DNA of 64,000 nt from Calliopsis andreniformis (Eukaryota; Arthropoda; Insecta; Hymenoptera; Andrenidae): contig NW_027480440.1 in assembly GCF_051401765.1 (NCBI RefSeq), positions 1,860,001 through 1,924,000 on the forward strand. The letters run 5' to 3'. Under the pieces are notes generated by a model. That model did not search any database, was not told the origin of the DNA, and saw only the letters and a list, made by a program, of their open reading frames with translations. Below, piece by piece: positions 1 to 10,968 of the stretch (the stretch's first letter is position 1; each line of letters opens with the position of its first letter). A program made the position numbers and the translations under genes.

Positions 1-26
1 TTGAGGATTGCGGATTGAGGATTGAG

Positions 27-81
27 GGTTGTGGATTGAGGACGAGGACTGAGGGTTGAATATTTATGTTTGAGGTCTGAG
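27..81 (+). repeat. B1 marker, reference copy (contains a hexamer monomer)
   Basis: A 55-bp block of eight monomers, one of them the 6-base GACGAG: GGTTGTG, GATTGAG, GACGAG, GACTGAG, GGTTGAA, TATTTAT, GTTTGAG, GTCTGAG. The seventh monomer varies (GATTGAG or GTATGAG in other copies). B1 is identified by GAATATTTATG. Six copies are seen, at this site and near 1380, 3360, 46755, 48545 and 55325. All lie in beta-type regions. Confidence 0.85.
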
Positions 82-2682
82 GATTGAGGATTGAGGATTG
101 AGAATTGAGGATTGAGGATTGAGGATTGAGGATTGAAGATTGAGGATTGGGTATTGAGGATTGAGGATTGAAGATTGAGTACTGAGGATTGAAGATTGAC
201 GATCGAGGATTGAGAATTGAGGATTGAGTATTGAGGATTGAGGATTGAAGATTGAGTATTGAGGATTGAAGGTTGAGGAATGTGGATTGAGGATTGAGGA
301 TTGAGGATTGAATATTGAGGTTTGGGGACTGAGTGTTGAGGGTTGAATGATGAGAATTGATGTTTGTGGATAGAGATTTGAAGATTGCAGATTGAGTATT
401 GAGTATTGAAAACTGTGAATTGGTGATATTCTATTGAGGATTGAGGATTGACAACCGACTGTTGAGGACTGAGGGCTGAAGCTTGAGGATTCAGGATTGA
501 GGATTCAGGATTGAGGTTTCAGGAGAGAGGACTGAGGATTGAGGATTGAGGATTGAGAATTGAGGATTTAGGATTGAGGATTGAAGATTGAGGATTGGCT
601 GTTGAGGAATGAACATTGAGGATTGAGGATTGAGTATTGAGGATTGAAGATTGACGATCGAGGATTGAGGATTGAGGATTGAGGATTGAAGATTGAGTAC
701 TGAGGATTGAAGATTAAGATTGAGGATTGAGGATTGAGGACTGAGGATTGAGGATTGAGGATTGAACGTTCAGTATTGAGGATTGAAGATTGAGAATTGA
801 GGATTGAGGATTGATCATTGAGGACTGAGTGTTGAGGGTTGAGTGATGAGAATTGATGTGTGTGGATAGAGATTTGAAGATTGCTGATCGAGTATTGAGT
901 ATTGAAAACTGTGAATTGAGTATATTCTATTGAGGATTGAGGATTGACAACCGATTGTTGAGGACTGAGGGCTGAAGATTGAGGGTTCCGGATTGAGGAT
1001 TCAGAATTGAAATTTGAGGACTGAGCATTGAGGATTGAAGATTGAGTATTGAGCATTGAACATTGAGAATTGAGGATTGAGGATTGAGGATTGAGGATTG
1101 AGGATTGAGGATTGAGGATTGAAGGTTGAATATTGATGAATGAAGATTGAGGATTGAGGATTGAGGGTTGAGGATTGAGGATTGAGGATTGAGGATTTAA
1201 GATTGAGGATTGGGTATTGAGGATTGAAGAATGAGGATTGAGGATTGAGGACAGAGGATTGAGGATTGAAGATTGAGTATTGAGGATTGAAGATTGACGA
1301 TTGAGGATTGAGGATTGAGGACTGAGTATTGAGGATTGAAGATTGAGGATTGAGGATTGAGGATTGAGGATTGAGGGTTGTGGATTGAGGACGAGGACTG
1401 AGGGTTGAATATTTATGATTGAGGTCTGAGGATTGAATATTGAGGATTGAGAATTGAGGATTGAGGATTGAGGATTGAAGATTGAGGATTGGGTATTGAG
1501 GGTTGAGGATTGAGGATTGAAGATTGAGGATAGGGTATTGAGGATTGAAGAATGATGATTGAGGATTGAGGATTGAGGATTGAGTATTGAATATTGAGTA
1601 TTGAGGATTGAAGATCGACTATTGAGGATTGCGAATTGAGGATTGAGGGTTGGGGATTGAGGATTGAAGATTGAGTATTGAGGATTGAAGATTGAGGATT
1701 GTGGATTGAGGATTGAGGATTGAGTCTTGAATATTGAGGATTGGGGTCTGAGTGTTGGGGGTTGAGTGATGAGGATTGATGCTTGTGGATAGAGATTTGA
1801 AGATTGCAGGTTGAGTATTGAGTATTGAAAACTGTGAAATCATGATATTCTATAGAGGATTGAGCATGGACCACTGATTGTTGAGGACTGAGGGCTGAAG
1901 ATTGAGGATTCAGGGTTGAGGATTCAGGATTGAGGTTTGAGGACTGAGGATTGAGGATTGAGGATTGAGGATTGAGGATTGAGGATTGAGGATTGAAGAC
2001 TGAGGATTGGGTATTGAGGTTTGAACATTGAGGATTGAGGATTGAGGTTTGAGGAGTGAAGATTGAGGATTGAGGATTGAGGATTGAGGATTGAAGATTG
2101 AGGATTGGGTATTGAGGATTGACGAATGAGGATTGAGGATTGCGGATTGAGGATTGAAGATTGAGTATTGAGGATTGAAAACTGTGAATTGAGTATATTC
2201 TATTGAGGATTGAGGATTGACAACTGATTGTTGAGGACTGAGGGCTGAAGATTGAGGGTTCCGGATTGATGATTCAGAATTGAAATTTGAGGACTGAGCA
2301 TTGAGGATTGAAGATTGAGTATTGAAGATTGAAGATTGAGAATTGAGGATTGAGGATTGAGGATTGAGGATGAGGGCTGAGGGTTGAGGATTGAGGTTTG
2401 AGGACTGAGGACTGAGGATTGAGGATTGGGAATTGAGGATTGAGGATTGAGGGTTGAAGATTGAGGATTGGGAATTGAGGATTGAAGAATGAGGATTGAG
2501 GATTGAGGATTGAGGATTGAGGATTGAAGATTGAGTATTGAGGATTGAAGATTGACGATCGAGGATTGAGCATTGAGGATTGAGTATTGAGGATTCAGGA
2601 TTGAAGATTGAGTATTGAGGATTGAAGGTTGAGGATTGTGGATTGAGGATTGAGGATTGATGATTGAATATTGAGGATTGGG

Positions 2683-2836
2683 GACTGAGTGTTGAGGGTT
2701 GAGTGATGAGAATTGATGTTTGTGGATAGAGATTTGAAGATTGCAGATTGAGTATTGAGTATTGAAAACTGTGAATTGATGATATTCTATTGAGGATTGA
2801 GGATTGACAACTGATTGTTGAGGACTGAGGGCTGAA
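2683..2836 (+). repeat. L1 marker, reference copy of the 154-bp conserved diverged block
   Basis: The block runs from GACTGAG to GGCTGAA and is exactly 22 monomers, many far from consensus (TGATGAG, GTTTGTG, GATAGAG, ATTTGAA, GATTGCA, AACTGTG, GATATTC). L1 is recognised by the central GAATTGATGATATTC and usually by the left flank GAATATTGAGGATTGGGGA or a close variant. The ATATTC element of L1 copies lies near 430, 2785, 5390, 8530, 12240, 15850, 18125, 19860, 20890, 22000, 25325, 28645, 30205, 31365, 34890, 38215, 40335, 43485, 45465, 46090, 47970, 52340, 54680, 56930, 59115, 61641 and 63175. The function is unknown. The conservation of so diverged a block inside a simple repeat is what makes it notable. 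Confidence 0.9.
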
Positions 2837-4168
2837 GGTTGAGGATTCAGGATTGAGGATTCAGGATTGAGGTTTGAGGAGAGAGGACTGAGGGTTGAGG
2901 ATTGAGGATTGAGAATTGAGGATTGAGGATTGAGGATTGAAGATTGAGGATTGGCTGTTGAGGATGGAACATTGAGGATTGAGGAGTGAGGATTGAGGAT
3001 TGAGGATTGAAAATTGAATATTGATGATTGAAGATTGAGGATTGAGGATTGAGGGTTGTGGATTGAGAACGAGGACTGGGGGTTGAGTGTTGATGCCTGA
3101 GGTCTGAGGATTGAGGATTGAGGATTGCGAACTGAGGATTGAGGATTGAGGATTGAAGATTGAGGATTGGGTATTGAGGATTGAAGAATGAGGATTGAAG
3201 AATGAGGATTGGGGATTGAGTATTGAGGATTGAGGATTGAATATTGAGGATTAACGATTGGATATTGAGTATTGAGGATTGAATATTGAGGATTGAGGAT
3301 TGAGGATTGAGGATTGAAGATTGAGGATTGAGGATTGAGGATTGAGGATTGAGGGTTGTGGATTGAGGACGAGGACTGAGGGTTGAATATTTATGATTGA
3401 GGTCTGAGGATTGAGGATTGAGGATTGAGAATTGAGGATTGAGGATTGAGGATTGAAGATTGAGGATTGGGTATTGAGGATTGAGGATTGAGGATTGAAG
3501 ATTGAGGATAGGGTATTGAGGATTGAAGAATGATGATTGAGGATTGAAGAATGATGATTGAGGATTATGGATTGAGAATTGAGGATTGAATATTGAGTAT
3601 TGAGGATTGAAGATCGACTATTGAGAATTGCGGATTGAGGATTGACGGCTGGGGATTGAGGATTGAAGATTGAGGATTGAGGATTGAATGTCGTGGATTG
3701 AGGACGAGGACTGAGGGTTGATTATTGATACTTGAGGCCAGAGGATTGAGGATTGACGGTTGCGAACTGACGATTGAGGATTTAAGATTGAGGATTGGGT
3801 ATTGAGGATTGAAGAATGAGGATTGAGGATTGAGGACTGAGGATTGAGGATTGAAGATTGAGTATTGAGGATTGAAGATTGACGATTGAGGATTGAGGAT
3901 TGAGGATTGAGGATTGAAGATTAAGATTGAGGATTGAGGACTGAGGAGTGAGGATTGAGGATTGAGGATTGAAGATTGAGTATTGAGGATTGAAGATTGA
4001 GGACTGAGGATTGAGGATTGAGGATTGAGGATTGAAGATTGAGTACTGAGGATTGAAGATTAAGATTGAGGATTGAGGATTGAGGACTGAGGATGGAGGG
4101 TTGAGGATTGAATGTTCAGTATTGGGGATTGAAGATTGAGTATTGAGGATTGAGGATTGAACATTGAG

Positions 4169-4322
4169 GACTGAGTGTTGAGGGTTGAGTGATGAGAATT
4201 GATGTTTGTGGATAGAGATTTTAAGATTGCAGATTGAGTATTGAGTATTGAAAACTGTGAATTGAGTATATTCTATTGAGGATTGAGGATTGACAACTGA
4301 TTGTTGAGGACTGAGGGCTGAA
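4169..4322 (+). repeat. L2 marker, reference copy (alpha-unit type)
   Basis: This is the same 154-bp, 22-monomer block as L1 but with GAATTGAGTATATTC in the centre and the left flank GATTGAACATTGAG. Alpha-type copies often read GATTTTAAGATTGCAG where L1 reads GATTTGAAGATTGCAG. About 28 copies occur, with the central element near 920, 2190, 4270, 6680, 7412, 9830, 11080, 14750, 19220, 20517, 23230, 24180, 26550, 27505, 29565, 30860, 32797, 33750, 36118, 37075, 42850, 44950, 47468, 49978, 51220, 54220, 55790 and 62534. Roughly two thirds are followed at once by the V segment (L2V). The rest continue into GAAGCTTGAGG or GAAGTTTGAGG and start an alpha unit. Confidence 0.88.
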
Positions 4323-4630
4323 GCTTGAGGATTCAGGATTGAGGATTCAGGATTGAGGTTTGAGGAGAGAGGACTGATGATTGAGGATTGAGGAATGAGA
4401 ATTGAGGATTGAGGATTGAGGATTGAAGATTGAGGATTGGCTGTTGAGGATTGAACATTGAGGACTGAGGATTGAGGATTGAGGATTGAGGATTGAGGAT
4501 TGAGGATTGAAGACTGAGGATCGGGTATTGAGGATTGAACATTGAGGATTGAGGATTGAGGATTGATGATTGAGGATTGAGGATTGAAGGTTGAATATTG
4601 ATGAATGAAGATTGAGGATTGAGGATTGAA

Positions 4631-4685
4631 TGTCGTGGATTGAGGACGAGGACTGAGGGTTGAGTATTGATACTTGAGGCCTGAG
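4631..4685 (+). repeat. B2 marker, reference copy
   Basis: A 55-bp block: TGTCGTG (GGTCGTG in most copies), GATTGAG, the hexamer GACGAG, GACTGAG, GGTTGAG, TATTGAT, ACTTGAG, GCCTGAG. Copies lie near 4631, 7780, 11485, 15100, 17238, 21252, 24575, 27900, 31725, 34142, 37463, 51580, 53610 and 56182. In alpha units it sits about 460 to 510 bases after the start of L2. Copies at 17.2 and 53.6 kb lie outside the canonical alpha context and mark rearranged segments. Confidence 0.85.
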
Positions 4686-5657
4686 TATTGAGGATTGAGG
4701 ATTGCGAATTGAGGATTGAGGACTTAAGATTGAGGATTGGGTATTGAGGATTGAAGAATGAGGATTGAGCATTGAGGGCAGAGGATTGAGGATTGAAGAT
4801 TGAGTATTGAGGATTGAAGATTGACGATTGAGGATTGAGGATTGAGGATTGAGGATTGAGGATTGAGGATTGAGGATTGAGGATTGAAGATTGAGTATTC
4901 AGGATTGAAGATTGAGGATTGAGGATTGAGGATTGAGGATTGAGGATTGAGGATTGAAGATTGAGTACTGAGGACTGAAGATTAAGATTGAGGATTGAGG
5001 ATTGAGGATTGAGGATTGAGGATTGAGGATTGAAGATTGAGTATTGAGGACTGAAGATTGAGGATTGAGGATTGAGGATTGAGGGTTGAAGATTGAGGAT
5101 TGGGTATTGAGGGTTCACGAATGAGGATTGAGGATTGAGGATTGAGGATTGAGGATTGAGGATTGAGTATTGAGGATTGAAGATCGAGGATTGAGAATTG
5201 AGGATTGAGTATTGAGGATTGAGGATTGAAGGTTGAGGATTGTGGATTGAGGATTGAGTATTGAGCATTGAATATTGAGGATTGGCAACTGAGTGTTGAG
5301 GGTTGAATGATGAGAATTGATGTTTGTGGATAGAGATTTGAAGATTGCAGATTGAGTATTGAGTATTGAAAACTGTGAATTGATGATATTCTATTGAGGA
5401 TTGAGGATTGACAACTGATTGTTGAGGACTGAGGGCTGAAGCTTGAGGATTCAGGATTGAGGATTCAGGATTGAGGTTTGAGGAGAGAGGACTGAGGATT
5501 GAGGATTGAGGATTGAGAATTGAGGATTGAGGATTGAGGATTGAAGATTGAGGATTGGCTGTTGAGTATTGAACATTGAGGATTGAGGATTGAGTATTGA
5601 GGATTGAGGATTGAAGGTTGAATATTGATGAATGAAGATTGAGGAATGAGGATTGAG

Positions 5658-5712
5658 GGTTGTGGATTGAGAACGAGGACTGAGGGTTGAGTGTTGATGC
5701 CTGAGGTCTGAG
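5658..5712 (+). repeat. B4 marker, reference copy
   Basis: A 55-bp block: GGTTGTG, GATTGAG, the hexamer AACGAG, GACTGAG, GGTTGAG, TGTTGAT, GCCTGAG, GTCTGAG, often followed within about 20 bases by GATTGCGAACTGAGG. It is the commonest B form, with about 34 copies, and occurs as a pair about 360 bases apart in alpha units (for example 5660/6020, 8810/9170, 12520/12880, 35170/35530, 57210/57560). It is single in beta modules, often with GACTGGGGGTTGAG in place of GACTGAGGGTTGAG. A GTTGACGCC variant is shared by copies at 22.3, 25.6, 35.2 and 41.4 kb. Confidence 0.85.
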
Positions 5713-6738
5713 GATTGAGGATTGAGGATTGCGAACTGAGGATTGAGGATTGAGGATTGAAGGTTGAGGATTGGGTATTGAGGATTGAAGAATGAGGATT
5801 GAAGAATGAGGTTTGGGGATTGAGTATTGAGTATTGAGTATTGAATATTGAGTATTGAGGATTGAATATTGATGATTGAGGACTGAGGATTGAGGATTGA
5901 GGATTGAAGATTGAGTATTGAGGATTGAGGATTGAGGATTGAGGATTGAGGATTGAGGATTGAGGATTGAGGATTGAAGATTGAGGATTGAGGATTGAGG
6001 ATTGAGGATTGATGGTTGTGGATTGAGAACGAGGACTGAGGGTTGAGTGTTGATGCCAGAGGTCTGAGGATTGAGGATTGAGGATTGCGAACTGAGGATT
6101 GAGGATTGAGGATTGAAGGTTGAGGATTGGGTATTGAGGATTGAAGAATGAGGATTGAAGAATGAGGTTTGGGGATTGAGTATTGGGTATTGAGGATTGA
6201 ATATTGAGTATTGAGGATTGAATATTGATGATTGAGGATTGAGGATTGAGGATTGAGGATTGAAGATTGAAGATTGAGTATTGAGGATTGAAGATTGAGG
6301 ATTGAGGATTGAGGATTGAGGATTGAAGATTAAGATTGAGGATTGAGGATTGAGGATTGAGGAGTGAGGATTGAGGATTGAGGATTGAAGATTGAGTATT
6401 GAGGATTGAAGATTGAGGATTGAGGATTGAGGATTGAGGATTGAGGATTGAAGATTGAGTACTGAGTATTGAAGATTAAGATTGAGGATTGAGGATTGAG
6501 GACTGAGGATGGAGGGTTGAGGATTGAATGTTCAGTATTGGGGATTGAAGATTGAGTATTGAGGATTGAGGATTGAACATTGAGGACTGAGTGTTGAGGG
6601 TTGAGTGATGAGAATTGATGTGTGTGGATAGAGATTTTAAGATTGCAGATTGAGTATTGAGTATTGAAAACTGTGAATTGAGTATATTCTATTGAGGATT
6701 GAGGATTGACAACTGATTGTTGAGGACTGAGGGCTGAA

Positions 6739-6780
6739 GATTGAGGGTTCCGGGTTGAGGATTCAGAATTGAAATTTGAG
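6739..6780 (+). repeat. V segment (GGTTCCG-containing) following L2/L4 markers
   Basis: Six consecutive monomers read GATTGAG, GGTTCCG, GGTTGAG or GATTGAG, GATTCAG, AATTGAA, ATTTGAG. The segment directly abuts the L block that ends in GGCTGAA. About 24 copies occur, after the L blocks near 920, 2190, 6680, 9830, 13537, 19220, 20517, 23230, 26550, 29565, 30860, 32797, 36118, 39488, 42029, 42850, 44950, 45465, 47468, 49978, 54220, 58205, 60808 and 62534. The TTCCGG or TTCCGGG core is one of the few CpG sites in the array. Beta copies tend to read CCGGATTGAGG and alpha copies CCGGGTTGAGG. Confidence 0.85.
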
Positions 6781-6976
6781 GATTGAGGATTGAGGATTGA
6801 GGATTGAGGATTGAGGATTGGGGATTGAGGATTGAAGATTGAGTATTGAGGATTGAGGATTGAGGATTGAGGATTGAGGGTTGGGGATTAAGGATTGAAG
6901 ATTGAGTATTGAGGATTGAAGGTTGAGGATTGTGGATTGAGGATCGAGGATTGAGGCTTGAATATTGAGGATTGGG

Positions 6977-7130
6977 GACTGAGTGTTGAGGGTTGAGTGA
7001 TGAGAATTGATGTTTGTGGATAGAGATCTGAAGATTGCAGGTTGAGTATTGAGTATTGAAAACTGTGAAATCATGATATTCTATTGAGGATTGAGGATAG
7101 ACCACTGATTGTTGAGGACTGAGGGCTGAA
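6977..7130 (+). repeat. L3 marker, reference copy
   Basis: This 22-monomer L block has diagnostic changes: GATCTGAAGATTGCAGG (GATTTGAAG in some copies), GTGAAATCATGATATTC in the centre, and GACCACTGATTG in place of GACAACTGATTG. Ten copies have the central element near 1845, 7077, 10221, 13873, 16965, 42370, 49018, 50360, 53330 and 61150. The reference copy and the one at 10.2 kb share the private form GAGGATAGACCACTG; most others read GAGGATGGACCACTG. L3 usually follows an L2V or L4V block by about 340 to 400 bases and precedes B3 or B2. Confidence 0.88.
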
Positions 7131-7302
7131 GATTGAGGATTCAGGATTGAGGATTCAGGATTGTGGTTTGAGGACTGAGGATTGAGGATTGAGGACTGAG
7201 GATTGAGGATTGAGGATTGAGAATTGAGGATTGAGGATTGAGGATTGAAGATTGAGGATTGGCTGTTGAGGATTGAACATTGAGCATTGAGGATTGAGGA
7301 TT

Positions 7303-10300
7303 GAACATTGAGGACTGAGTGTTGAGGGTTGAGTGATGAGAATTGATGTTTGTGGATAGAGATTTTAAGATTGCAGATTGAGTATTGAGTATTGAAAACT
7401 GTGAATTGAGTATATTCTATTGAGGATTGAGGATTGACAACTGATTGTTGAGGACTGAGGGCTGAAGCTTGAGGATTCAGGATTGAGGATTCAGGATTGA
7501 GGTTTGAGGAGAGAGGACTGATGATTGAGGATTGAGGAATGAGAATTGAGGATTGAGGATTGAGGATTGAAGATTGAGGATTGGCTGTTGAGGATTGAAC
7601 ATTGAGGACTGAGGATTGAGGATTGAGGATTGAGGACTGAGGATTGAGGATTGAAGACTGAGGATCGGGTATTGAGGATTGAACATTGAGGATTGAGGAT
7701 TGAGGATTGATGATTGAGGATTGAGGATTGAAGGTTGAATATTGATGAATGAAGATTGAGGATTGAGGATTGAAGGTCGTGGATTGAGGACGAGGACTGA
7801 GGGTTGAGTATTGATACTTGAGGCCTGAGTATTGAGGATTGAGGATTGCGAATTGAGGATTGAGGACTTAAGATTGAGGATTGGGTATTGAGGATTGAAG
7901 AATGAGGATTGAGCATTGAGGGCAGAGGATTGAGGATTGAAGATTGAGTATTGAGGATTGAAGATTGACGATTGAGGATTGAGGATTGAGGATTGAGGAT
8001 TGAGGATTGAGGATTGAGGATTGAGGATTGAAGATTGAGTATTCAGGATTGAAGATTGAGGATTGAGGATTGAGGATTGAGGATTGAGGATTGAGGATTG
8101 AAGATTGAGTACTGAGGACTGAAGATTAAGATTGAGGATTGAGGATTGAGGATTGAGGATTGAGGATTGAGGATTGAAGATTGAGTATTGAGGACTGAAG
8201 ATTGAGGATTGAGGATTGAGGATTGAGGGTTGAAGATTGAGGATTGGGTATTGAGGGTTCACGAATGAGGATTGAGGATTGAGGATTGAGGATTGAGGAT
8301 TGAGGATTGAGTATTGAGGATTGAAGATCGAGGATTGAGAATTGAGGATTGAGTATTGAGGATTGAGGATTGAAGGTTGAGGATTGTGGATTGAGGATTG
8401 AGGATTGAGCATTGAATATTGAGGATTGGCAACTGAGTGTTGAGGGTTGAATGATGAGAATTGATGTTTGTGGATAGAGATTTGAAGATTGCAGATTGAG
8501 TATTGAGTATTGAAAACTGTGAATTGATGATATTCTATTGAGGATTGAGGATTGACAACTGATTGTTGAGGACTGAGGGCTGAAGCTTGAGGATTCAGGA
8601 TTGAGGATTCAGGATTGAGGTTTGAGGAGAGAGGACTGAGGATTGAGGATTGAGGATTGAGAATTGAGGATTGAGGATTGAGGATTGAAGATTGAGGATT
8701 GGCTGTTGAGTATTGAACATTGAGGATTGAGGATTGAGTATTGAGGATTGAGGATTGAAGGTTGAATATTGATGAATGAAGATTGAGGAATGAGGATTGA
8801 GGGTTGTGGATTGAGAACGAGGACTGAGGGTTGAGTGTTGATGCCTGAGGTCTGAGGATTGAGGATTGAGGATTGCGAACTGAGGATTGAGGATTGAGGA
8901 TTGAAGGTTGAGGATTGGGTATTGAGGATTGAAGAATGAGGATTGAAGAATGAGGTTTGGGGATTGAGTATTGAGTATTGAGTATTGAATATTGAGTATT
9001 GAGGATTGAATATTGATGATTGAGGACTGAGGATTGAGGATTGAGGATTGAAGATTGAGTATTGAGGATTGAGGATTGAGGATTGAGGATTGAGGATTGA
9101 GGATTGAGGATTGAGGATTGAAGATTGAGGATTGAGGATTGAGGATTGAGGATTGATGGTTGTGGATTGAGAACGAGGACTGAGGGTTGAGTGTTGATGC
9201 CAGAGGTCTGAGGATTGAGGATTGAGGATTGCGAACTGAGGATTGAGGATTGAGGATTGAAGGTTGAGGATTGGGTATTGAGGATTGAAGAATGAGGATT
9301 GAAGAATGAGGTTTGGGGATTGAGTATTGGGTATTGAGGATTGAATATTGAGTATTGAGGATTGAATATTGATGATTGAGGATTGAGGATTGAGGATTGA
9401 GGATTGAAGATTGAAGATTGAGTATTGAGGATTGAAGATTGAGGATTGAGGATTGAGGATTGAGGATTGAAGATTAAGATTGAGGATTGAGGATTGAGGA
9501 TTGAGGAGTGAGGATTGAGGATTGAGGATTGAAGATTGAGTATTGAGGATTGAAGATTGAGGATTGAGGATTGAGGATTGAGGATTGAGGATTGAAGATT
9601 GAGTACTGAGTATTGAAGATTAAGATTGAGGATTGAGGATTGAGGACTGAGGATGGAGGGTTGAGGATTGAATGTTCAGTATTGGGGATTGAAGATTGAG
9701 TATTGAGGATTGAGGATTGAACATTGAGGACTGAGTGTTGAGGGTTGAGTGATGAGAATTGATGTGTGTGGATAGAGATTTTAAGATTGCAGATTGAGTA
9801 TTGAGTATTGAAAACTGTGAATTGAGTATATTCTATTGAGGATTGAGGATTGACAACTGATTGTTGAGGACTGAGGGCTGAAGATTGAGGGTTCCGGGTT
9901 GAGGATTCAGAATTGAAATTTGAGGATTGAGGATTGAGGATTGAGGATTGAGGATTGAGGATTGGGGATTGAGGATTGAAGATTGAGTATTGAGGATTGA
10001 GGATTGAGGATTGAGGATTGAGGGTTGGGGATTAAGGATTGAAGATTGAGTATTGAGGATTGAAGGTTGAGGATTGTGGATTGAGGATCGAGGATTGAGG
10101 CTTGAATATTGAGGATTGGGGACTGAGTGTTGAGGGTTGAGTGATGAGAATTGATGTTTGTGGATAGAGATCTGAAGATTGCAGGTTGAGTATTGAGTAT
10201 TGAAAACTGTGAAATCATGATATTCTATTGAGGATTGAGGATAGACCACTGATTGTTGAGGACTGAGGGCTGAAGATTGAGGATTCAGGATTGAGGATTC

Positions 10301-10968
10301 AGGATTGTGGTTTGAGGACTGAGGATTGAGGATTGAGGACTGAGGATTGAGGATTGAGGATTGAGAATTGAGGATTGAGGATTGAGGATTGAAGATTGAG
10401 GATTGGCTGTTGAGGATTGAACATTGAGCATTGAGGATTGAGGATTGAGGATTGAATATTGATGAATGAAGATTGAGGATTGAGGATTGAATGTCGTGGA
10501 TTGAGGACGAGGACTGAGGGTTGATTATTGATACTTGAGGCCAGAGGATTGAGGATTGAGGGTTGCGAACTGACGATTGAGGATTTAAGATTGAGGATTG
10601 GGTATTGAGGATTGAAGAATGAGGATTGAGGATTGAGGACTGAGGATTGAGGATTGAAGATTGAGTATTGAGGATTGAAGATTGACGATCGAGGATTGAG
10701 GATTGAGGATTGAGGATTGAAGATTAAGATTGAGGATTGAGGACTGAGGACTGAGGAGTGAGGATTGAGGATTGAGGATTGAAGATTGAGTATTGAGGAT
10801 TGAAGATTGAGGATAGAGGATTGAGGATTGAGGATTGAGGATTGAAGATTGAGTACTGAGGATTGAAGATTAAGATTGAGGATTGAGGATTGAGGACTGA
10901 GGATGGAGGGTTGAGGATTGAATGTTCAGTATTGGGGATTGAAGATTGAGTATTGAGGATTGAGGATT
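7303..10968 (+). repeat. Alpha unit 2 (3666 bp, full form)
   Basis: The first 3144 bases (to about 10446) repeat unit 1. The unit then continues through B3 (10492) for another 522 bases, giving L2-B2-L1-B4-B4-L2V-L3-B3. The length equals 525 monomers minus 9 bases, and I count nine hexamers: four in B markers and five GATTAA. It shares with unit 1 the private base in GAGGATAGACCACTG at its L3 (10238) and CAGGATTGTGGTTTG just after it. Those two units are therefore a recent duplication and not merely members of the same family. Confidence 0.86.
10492..10546 (+). repeat. B3 marker, reference copy
   Basis: A 55-bp block: TGTCGTG, GATTGAG, the hexamer GACGAG, GACTGAG, GGTTGAT, TATTGAT, ACTTGAG, GCCAGAG. 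It is close to B2 but has GATTATTGATACTTGAGGCCAGAG. Copies lie near 3690, 10492, 14172, 18395, 23605, 26928, 33170, 36493, 49290, 50633 and 61913. It marks the right-hand end of full-length alpha units, about 500 bases before the next L2. The 61.9 kb copy carries the private form GATGCCAGAGC. Confidence 0.85.

Larger units (their letters stand above)
1..4158 (+). repeat. Left segment, beta-type modules
   Basis: Marker order is B1 (27), L1 (~430), L2V (~920), B1 (~1380), L3 (~1845), truncated L2V (~2190), L1 (~2785), B4 (~3060), B1 (~3360), B3 (~3690). The L block at about 2190 is only a right half: ordinary heptamers lead straight into GAAAACTGTGAATTG, and the first half (GACTGAG to GATTGCA) is missing. 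This segment matches no other part of the window over its full length, so it is the most distinct stretch and probably belongs to a neighbouring array domain that continues to the left. Confidence 0.8.
4159..7302 (+). repeat. Alpha unit 1 (3144 bp), first copy of a tandem duplication
   Basis: Marker order is L2, B2, L1, B4, B4, L2V, L3. The next 3144 bases repeat it with only a few differences, for example near 4497 versus 7641. The length is exactly 450 monomers minus 6 bases. The unit holds exactly six hexamers that I can find: three in B markers and three GATTAA near 4988, 6320 and 6478. It ends about 170 bases after L3 and lacks the B3-containing tail found in units 2 and 3. Confidence 0.88.

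Noticed and set aside
2683..2836. L marker as a tRNA, small RNA gene or transposon end
   Set aside because: It parses completely into 22 heptamers, shows no stem-loop pairing expected in a C-poor strand, has no terminal inverted repeats and no target-site duplication. It is a diverged part of the satellite.
4271..4290. TATATTCTATTG in L2 as a promoter element
   Set aside because: An AT-rich hexamer alone in a repeat with no adjacent gene is no evidence for a promoter; there is no partner element at a fixed distance that the heptamer would not supply anyway.
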